Shown here: piece by piece, positions 32,897 to 37,602 of the stretch
How positions within the stretch are numbered: position 1 is the stretch's first letter
How the letters are laid out: every line of letters starts with the position of its first letter
DNA from: a bacterium
GTDB taxonomy: Bacteria; Planctomycetota; SZUA-567
Direction of reading: 5' to 3'
DNA length: 37,602 nt
NCBI GenBank assembly: GCA_003249795.1
Contig: QKHZ01000211.1
Coordinates: 1-37,602 of the forward strand
Made by a program: the position numbers and the translations under genes
Notes under the pieces: model-generated
Database searches by the model: none
What the model was told of the DNA's origin: nothing
The model's input: the letters and a program-made list of their open reading frames with translations, nothing else

Positions 32897-34369
32897 TTAT
32901 GCCTTTCCGCTTGTATCAGCCGGACGGAGTGCTGGGAACATGTCATGCAGCTTTGCGTCCACTGCCGGATCGATCGGCATCGACTGATGGTTTTCCAGAA
33001 TCGAGAGAACTTTTTCGTGCGCACGGGTAAACGCATCCTTGGAACCGGCGTCTTCCCACTTTGAACGCGGATCGCGGTTGCAGGCAGCCGGGTCGGTATC
33101 TGCGAACTCGCCGTGCATGTATTCAACGGTGTGCTCTTCGCCGAGATAGTCGTTGGCCGGGCCCACTTCCATCATCAGATCAAGAGCGATGGTTTCGTCA
33201 TTGACTTCAATCCCGCGCAGAACACGGGCGGTACGAGACAGGATTTCATTATCAATCACCAGCTTTTCATACGAAGCGGTAAGATCGAACTCCATCAGCC
33301 CCGCAGCGTCGTGGATATAGTTTGCACCGGACAGCGCGGTCAGAAGACTACCCATCCCGCTTTCATAACCGGCCTGCGCGTCAACACACTTACTGTCAGT
33401 CATCCCGGAGGTGGAGTAGTATGGCAGTTTATAGTACTGGGCCATCTGTGATACGGCGGAGTTGATCATCGCGCGTTCAATCGCACCCGACAAGTGACCC
33501 ATCGAGCGCATGTCCGCAATCGTTCCGACACTGCCGCAGATCGTCGGCGTCCCTTTATTAATGAGCTGGGTCTGGACAACACCGGACAATGTTTCAGCAA
33601 CGTGCATCACAACGTTAGCCGCCATCGTGACCGGCGACGTGTTTCCGCAGAGCGGTTCCGTCGGAACAACAACCGGTAGGCCTTGCTTGGCAACGTACGC
33701 GGTAAATTCTCCATAAATGTCATCAATCTTGAACGGGCTGATGATCAGCGTAATAAAGGAAACAAACGGGCGCGCACGCAGCTTGTCCATCCCGCCTGCG
33801 ATCTCGGCAGCCATCTTCACGACATTCTCAAGTCCCTGCCTGCCGTAAATCCCGCCCATCACGTGCTTGGAGGTATTTGCAAAGGCGTGGTAAAAGCGGT
33901 TGATATCCACTTCGTCCTGATTCGAAATTTCGTTCGGGAATACGTTGACGACGAAAAAGCTGATGTAGTCGAGTGCGTCCATCACCTTCGCCATCATCGC
34001 AACGTCGTTGACATATGACGGGCGACGCTCACCGGTCTTCAGGTCCAGCACATTGATCGCCGTACCGCCGGTTCCTAGATAGCAGTTGCTACCTTCAAGT
34101 GTGATATCGTTTTGCGGATCACGACCGCAGAGAACAACCTTTGAAGGAGCGGAGTCGATACAGTCATCCAGCATCGCGCCTGAAATTTTTACCAGATTGC
34201 CGTCTTCGATCAAAGCACCAGCACTGCGGAAGGCTTCGAGCGAGGTCTTGGAATATACGCGCACCCCCGATTTTGCAAGCAGGGTACGAACCGCGGTATC
34301 GATTTTATTGACGTCTGTGTCGGAGAACGGGCGATATTGCCCACCTTTCTGGCCTCCCTTGACCGGCAT
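32897..34369 (-). CDS. MttB-superfamily (trimethylamine methyltransferase-like) protein, non-pyrrolysine
   Basis: This 490-residue protein belongs to the MttB/MtgB family, TIM-barrel enzymes that move a methyl group from a tertiary or quaternary amine to a corrinoid protein. Family features are the N-terminal SGVRVY...ALIED, GTGGTAINVLDLKTGERRPS, PTEPLCGNTSPVT, and TDSKCVDAQAGYESG followed by GANYIHDAAGL. The frame has no internal TAG, so no pyrrolysine is used; such members include the glycine betaine enzyme MtgB. No corrinoid protein or reactivase gene is in the window. ATG 34369 follows AAAGGAG; the in-frame start at 34456 has none. It heads the operon with the amidotransferase, synthase and GlnT genes. 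Substrate unknown; a methylated amine is expected. Confidence 0.92.
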   Translation of the reverse strand: MPVKGGQKGGQYRPFSDTDVNKIDTAVRTLLAKSGVRVYSKTSLEAFRSAGALIEDGNLVKISGAMLDDCIDSAPSKVVLCGRDPQNDITLEGSNCYLGTGGTAINVLDLKTGERRPSYVNDVAMMAKVMDALDYISFFVVNVFPNEISNQDEVDINRFYHAFANTSKHVMGGIYGRQGLENVVKMAAEIAGGMDKLRARPFVSFITLIISPFKIDDIYGEFTAYVAKQGLPVVVPTEPLCGNTSPVTMAANVVMHVAETLSGVVQTQLINKGTPTICGSVGTIADMRSMGHLSGAIERAMINSAVSQMAQYYKLPYYSTSGMTDSKCVDAQAGYESGMGSLLTALSGANYIHDAAGLMEFDLTASYEKLVIDNEILSRTARVLRGIEVNDETIALDLMMEVGPANDYLGEEHTVEYMHGEFADTDPAACNRDPRSKWEDAGSKDAFTRAHEKVLSILENHQSMPIDPAVDAKLHDMFPALRPADTSGKA

Positions 34370-34382
34370 GGTGATGACTCCT

Positions 34383-34574
34383 TTAAAAAGATTTGTTTTG
34401 AAAATTACGTCCAAGTGATCGTCCTGCGCCTCGCAAGAACACAAGCAGATTAGCAAGCGATATTCCTAACCATAAAAATCCAACCGAAAAGAAGATTCCA
34501 AAGATCCGACCGCCTGCGCGTAGTTTCTGTAACCTCTTTTGCAGTAAGAGAACAAGAGAAACACCCATGAACAC
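34383..34574 (-). CDS. Possible small membrane peptide (63 residues) leading the mttB operon
   Basis: A short open frame with GTG at 34574 (or ATG at 34568) is preceded by AAAGG eight bases upstream. It encodes one strongly hydrophobic segment, about IFGIFFSVGFLWLGISLANLL, flanked by basic residues (KRLQKLRAGGR and RGAGRSLGR). Its TAA lies against the ribosome-binding site of the mttB-like gene, 13 bases before that start, suggesting coupling. The size and the A+T-rich setting mean it could be chance. Confidence 0.42.
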   Translation of the reverse strand: MFMGVSLVLLLQKRLQKLRAGGRIFGIFFSVGFLWLGISLANLLVFLRGAGRSLGRNFQNKSF

Positions 34575-35448
34575 GGAAATTACCTTTTTTTATTCATTAC
34601 GTGCATAAGAAGGGATTTTGCTGATTTATGTTATTACATTTTGGTATGACGACAATAATTGCAGTTTAATTTTATACGTTTTTGTATTTTTATTGTTTTT
34701 CCCAGCAAAAACGCAATATCTACCGCCCCTGCGACAATTTTGTAACATAACAAATGCCAAGAGAACGCGTTTTTCATTGCGAAACTGTATTTTTGATGCG
34801 AAACATGTTCTTTCCCCCAAAATTTCACTTTTCAAACCATTTAAGATCTGGCATCTTTGATCTCAGATCTTTGAGATATGCCGATTCTGGCCTCAGCCTC
34901 CTTTTTTTCGAAATTTGACGCTTCAGGCAAGCTCCACAGAACTCCGGCACTCAAAACGGGCAGATCTACAAATATTGCAGTTTATGAATACCCCGACAGC
35001 AAAGCGCCGGGGATGCTGCACGTTTCACACACGAATGCGGACATTTTTGGACTATTCTACATCAATGTTGCTTTTGGGGGAATTTCCTTCGTTTAGCGCA
35101 ACTTTTTTCGTGACCTATACATTATATATAGAGGCTTATAGATCGGCTTCATCACTGAAAAAGATACATCTGATAATCGCAACACAATGATTTTAAATAA
35201 GATAAAGAAGATTCTTGTTCGTTTGTCTTCTGTAAGCTTCTGATTGTGATTTTAAAAGACACTGAAACACCTAGTGAAATGCGAGAATATTTTTATTCCC
35301 ACAACACATTAAAAAGAAAGGAGATAGGAGATCAATACAGATTTACTTAATTCTTTTGGTACGGAAATTGACTATGAGAAGGCGAAAGTTTGGCTTATGT
35401 GTGTGCCAGTGGACGCACTGTTTTTGTGGTAATAAGAAGGAGAAGGAG
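34575..35448. other. A+T-rich divergent control region between the mttB operon and amt
   Basis: About 0.9 kb clearly richer in A+T than the rest of the window. I see no convincing gene in it; several short frames overlap each other on both strands and none has a good start. It contains two copies of ATCTTTGA (34853-34860, 34867-34874), two AGATCT sites (34844, 34865) and a sigma-54-like element near the amt end. It must carry the promoters for both divergent units. Confidence 0.6.
35357..35372 (+). promoter_or_regulatory. Sigma-54-like promoter for amt
   Basis: TGGTACGGAAATTGAC fits the pattern TGGCACG-N4-TTGCW at the -24 box and the spacing, but the -12 GC reads GA. The predicted leader to ATG 35449 is about 65 bases. 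Nitrogen genes such as amt are often controlled by sigma-54 and NtrC; no clear NtrC site was found. Confidence 0.33.
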
Positions 35449-36936
35449 ATGCGAAAAAGTATTTTGGGTTGGCTCTTTTGCATGGTAGCTGGGTTGGCAA
35501 TTGTGATGCCTACCGTCCGTGCAGCTGATGAGCCTACGGCTGCTGATGTTGAGCAGGCGCTTGCAACGGTTGATTCTGCGTTGTTCCACGGAATGACTCA
35601 GGAAGAGATCGCCAAGGAAGTTCCGGTATCTGGTTCTTATGTCGACGAAACATCCCCGATTTCGGAAGATGTTGAAGTCAACGGAAAGACCGTTACCATT
35701 TTCCGTTACCTGACCGATATGGAAGTCATGCAGTTCCGCGGAAATGTCATCTGGACATGTATCGCCGCGTTTCTGGTCTTCCTGATGCAGGCAGGTTTCC
35801 TGTGTGTTGAAGCTGGGTTCACCCGCGCAAAGAACTCGGTCAACATCATCATGAAGAACGTTCTGGACTTCTGTTTCGGTACATGCGCGTACTTGGTCAT
35901 CGGCTATCACATCATGTTCGCCGGTCCTGATGAATCACTGTACTTCCTCGGCCAGACCGATGCAACCGACTGGGGCTTTGCATTCTGGCTCTTCCAGTGC
36001 GTCTTTGCTGCAACAACCGCAACGATCGTTTCCGGTGCCATGGCTGAACGCACGAAGTTCACCGGCTACATCGCATACAGTATCGTTATCTGCGCGGTCA
36101 TCTACCCGGTTTACGGTGGTTGGGCATGGGGCAGCCTGCTTGATGGTGGTGGATGGCTCGAAGACGTCGGTTTCTATGACTTCGCCGGTTCAACCGTTGT
36201 TCACTCCATCGGTGGTTGGTTGGCTCTGGCTGGTGCGATCGTTCTGGGTCCGCGTATCGGCAAGTATGGCAAAGACGGCAAGCCGAAGGCATTCCCTGGC
36301 CACAACCTGCCGCTGGCAGCTCTTGGCGCCCTGATGCTGTGGTTCGGCTGGTTCGGGTTTAACCCGGGTTCAACAACGACCTTCGATGGCAACATGGCCC
36401 GTATCGCTGTCATGACCAACATCGCTGGTGCAACCGGTGGTATCGGTGCTCTTCTGACCATCTGGATCATCTCCAAGAAGCCGGATGCTTCCATGACCAT
36501 CAACGGCTTCCTGGCTGGTATGGTCGCGATCTGCTCGGCTGTTGACTGCGTCACGGTCTTCGGTGCAATCGGAATCGGTCTCATCGCTGGTATCGTCGTC
36601 GTCCTGAGCGTTCTCTTCATCGACAACGTCCTGAAGGTTGACGATCCGGTCGGTGCTGTCAGTGTTCACGGTGTCTGCGGTGCTTGGGGTACGCTTGCTT
36701 ACGCGTTCTTCTCCACCGGGATTGAAGAAGGCGGCATGTTCACCGCTCTGAAGAACCAGATCATCGGTGTCGGAGTCGGCTTTGTCTGGGCGTTCGGCTG
36801 TGGTATGGTTCTGTTCCTCCTGATCAAGTACACCATCGGCCTGCGTGCAAGCCGTGAGGAAGAACTGAAGGGGCTGGACATCACCGAACACGGTGCAGAA
36901 GCTTACAGCGGCTTCCAGATCTTCACGACGGAATGA
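35449..36936 (+). CDS. amt: Ammonium transporter (Amt/AmtB)
   Basis: This 495-residue protein has a signal peptide (1-25, cut near VRA-A), then about 70 polar, acidic residues before the first core helix, and then the eleven-helix Amt core. Family motifs are GFLCVEAGFTRAKNSVNI, GAMAERTKF, WAWG, the first pore His in VHSIGGW (H252), GFNPGS, and the second pore His in VHGVCGAWGTL (H407). It carries ammonium across the inner membrane and is gated by the PII protein encoded just downstream. ATG 35449 has AAGGAGAAGGAG before it; an in-frame ATG at 35374 does not. The periplasmic N-terminal extension is longer than in E. coli AmtB. Codon use is strongly biased, suggesting high expression. Confidence 0.97.
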   Translation: MRKSILGWLFCMVAGLAIVMPTVRAADEPTAADVEQALATVDSALFHGMTQEEIAKEVPVSGSYVDETSPISEDVEVNGKTVTIFRYLTDMEVMQFRGNVIWTCIAAFLVFLMQAGFLCVEAGFTRAKNSVNIIMKNVLDFCFGTCAYLVIGYHIMFAGPDESLYFLGQTDATDWGFAFWLFQCVFAATTATIVSGAMAERTKFTGYIAYSIVICAVIYPVYGGWAWGSLLDGGGWLEDVGFYDFAGSTVVHSIGGWLALAGAIVLGPRIGKYGKDGKPKAFPGHNLPLAALGALMLWFGWFGFNPGSTTTFDGNMARIAVMTNIAGATGGIGALLTIWIISKKPDASMTINGFLAGMVAICSAVDCVTVFGAIGIGLIAGIVVVLSVLFIDNVLKVDDPVGAVSVHGVCGAWGTLAYAFFSTGIEEGGMFTALKNQIIGVGVGFVWAFGCGMVLFLLIKYTIGLRASREEELKGLDITEHGAEAYSGFQIFTTE

Positions 36937-36958
36937 GGACACAGTTTTAAATCCGCCC

Positions 36959-36982
36959 CCTGCCGGGGTTCGCCCCGGCGGG
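36959..36982 (+). promoter_or_regulatory. UUCG-capped hairpin between amt and glnK
   Basis: CCTGCCGGGG and CCCCGGCGGG form a ten-pair stem closed by a TTCG tetraloop, with no T-run after it. Such stable hairpins usually act as an mRNA stabiliser or attenuator that sets different levels for the two genes. Confidence 0.6.
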
Positions 36983-37028
36983 AAGCGGTCAACTGATTTC
37001 ACTGACCCTAAAAAGAGGAGCTAATAGA

Positions 37029-37370
37029 ATGAAACTTATCATCGCGTACATCCAGCCCGAGCGGTTGAATGACGTCAAGCAGAAGCTCAACGAGAAAGAA
37101 ATCTGCAAGATGTCGGTCACCAACGCTCTCGGGTGCGGCCAGCAGGGCGGCTACCATGAAGCCTACCGTGGCGTGGATATCGAAGTGAACCTCCTGAAGA
37201 AAGTCCGTCTGGAGCTGGCGGTCAATCAGGAATTCGTAAAGCCCACGATCGATGCCATCATCGCAGGTGCCAGAACCGGCAACATCGGAGACGGAAAGAT
37301 CTTTGTCCTTCCGCTCGAAGAATGTATCCGGATACGGACCGGTGAGGAAGGCAGTGCCGCTATCGGCTAA
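37029..37370 (+). CDS. glnK: PII signal protein GlnK/GlnB with Tyr51 replaced
   Basis: This 113-residue PII protein aligns without gaps to E. coli GlnB. The ATP and 2-oxoglutarate residues are kept: Q39 in GCGQQGG, K58 in [19 protein letters not shown] and IRIRTGEE. In the T-loop Tyr46 and Arg47 are kept, but position 51, the Tyr uridylylated in proteobacteria, is Ile (YRGVDIEV), and position 49, phosphorylated in cyanobacteria, is Val. PII should therefore respond to ATP/ADP and 2-oxoglutarate without modification at these sites. Arg47, which plugs the Amt pore, is present. It lies 92 bp behind amt with AGAGGAG before the ATG, the classical amt-glnK pair. Confidence 0.97.
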   Translation: MKLIIAYIQPERLNDVKQKLNEKEICKMSVTNALGCGQQGGYHEAYRGVDIEVNLLKKVRLELAVNQEFVKPTIDAIIAGARTGNIGDGKIFVLPLEECIRIRTGEEGSAAIG

Positions 37371-37382
37371 CCTTGCAACAAA

Positions 37383-37417
37383 AGAAGGCCGGGCAACTGC
37401 CCGGCCTTCTTCCTTTA
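37383..37417 (+). terminator. Rho-independent terminator of amt-glnK
   Basis: AGAAGGCCGGGC and GCCCGGCCTTCT form a perfect 12-bp stem with a four-base loop, followed by TCCTTTA. It begins 13 bases after the glnK stop. Confidence 0.82.
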
Positions 37418-37570
37418 CTACGGAAAGTACCAATGCAACACGTGAAGTGATTTTCAGAATGTGCCCCGCCCTGCCCGGGTATCCGCAAACCGAAGTCCAC
37501 CCCGGCACAACGCAATGACCCGCAACAGGACGGCTGCGCATTTTCAAAATCATTTCTTTGAGGAGAACCA

Positions 37571-37591
37571 GACGGCACCTGTTGTGCCGTC
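37571..37591. other. Small hairpin near the window end
   Basis: GACGGCAC and GTGCCGTC pair around a five-base loop, preceded by GAGGAG. No gene is seen in 37418-37602; the window ends before its role can be read. Confidence 0.35.
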
Positions 37592-37602
37592 GTATCTGCA
37601 TT

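Noticed and set aside
32897-34369. Pyrrolysine-containing MttB
   Set aside because: The frame has no internal TAG codon, so this is the non-pyrrolysine branch.
34425-34445. Sigma-54-like element on the minus strand ahead of mttB
   Set aside because: A TTGC box is present, but the -24 GG is missing, and it would lie inside the possible small membrane-peptide gene.
34618-35190. Several open frames of 64-91 residues in the A+T-rich gap
   Set aside because: They overlap each other on both strands, lack ribosome-binding sites and have no domain-like composition.
35356-35448. Longer N-terminus of Amt from 35356 or 35374
   Set aside because: It would bury the signal peptide behind 25-31 Cys/Arg-rich residues and overlaps the sigma-54-like element; a strong ribosome-binding site precedes 35449.
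37432-37447. parS-like sequence TGCAACACGTGAAGTG
   Set aside because: Only 10 of 16 positions match the parS consensus and the left arm does not pair with the right.
1-37602. tRNA, rRNA, CRISPR, insertion sequences and attachment sites
   Set aside because: No cloverleaf arms, conserved rRNA segments, spaced direct repeats, transposase or integrase genes were seen on either strand by reading; a covariance-model scan would be more sensitive.

Overview
This window is bacterial, gene-dense and about 57% G+C. It holds some 24 protein-coding genes, mostly in short co-oriented runs on the minus strand. I see no rRNA, tRNA, CRISPR array, insertion sequence or phage gene. A ParB, signal peptides and three large FapA/DUF342 proteins point to a Gram-negative bacterium. 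The mixture of families would fit the PVC group (Lentisphaerota/Kiritimatiellota-like), but nothing here settles the phylum.

Layout. 1-1740: 3' part of an FAD-dependent oxidoreductase, facing a flavodoxin-like protein (1846-2322) across a shared terminator. 2452-4505: a receiver-like protein with Cys in place of the phosphoacceptor Asp, overlapping the end of a first FapA-family gene. 4624-8055 (plus): an exported protein of unknown function, a metallo-beta-lactamase-fold hydrolase and an unrecognised 198-residue protein. 8081-14452 (minus): parB without parA, a HEAT-repeat-like protein, a zinc alcohol/polyol dehydrogenase coupled to a calcium/cation antiporter, and ilvC with two possible promoters. 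14700-21581 (minus): recR-tsaD, then larB-nnrD-E2 acyltransferase, then a second FapA gene. 21981-25333 (plus): metG and a third FapA gene. 25382-27127 (minus): a very acidic, Ser-rich protein with three internal repeats.

27333-37417 is the most interesting part, a nitrogen/amine locus. On the minus strand, ending at a strong terminator, is a run of a possible small membrane peptide, an MttB-family methyltransferase without pyrrolysine, a class II glutamine amidotransferase, a GXGXG-FMN glutamate synthase fusion, a degenerate second copy of the FMN synthase domain without iron-sulfur cysteines, and a GlnT/GmaS-type glutamine synthetase. Divergently, across about 1 kb of A+T-rich DNA, lie an ammonium transporter and a PII protein whose T-loop has lost Tyr51. 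The gene set resembles rhizobial glxBCD-glnT and the gmaS-mgsABC part of the N-methylglutamate pathway. The methyltransferase and the degenerate synthase subunit make it a candidate for an undescribed amine-nitrogen assimilation system.

How the genes may work together (inference): Amt and PII control ammonium entry; the amidotransferase, GXGXG-FMN protein and degenerate partner form a glutamate-synthase-like or N-methylglutamate-synthase-like complex; the GlnT/GmaS enzyme makes glutamine or gamma-glutamylmethylamide; and the MttB-like enzyme links the set to methylated amines. Elsewhere the window is mostly housekeeping: tRNA modification and charging, recombination repair, branched-chain amino acid synthesis, NAD(P)HX repair and chromosome partition.
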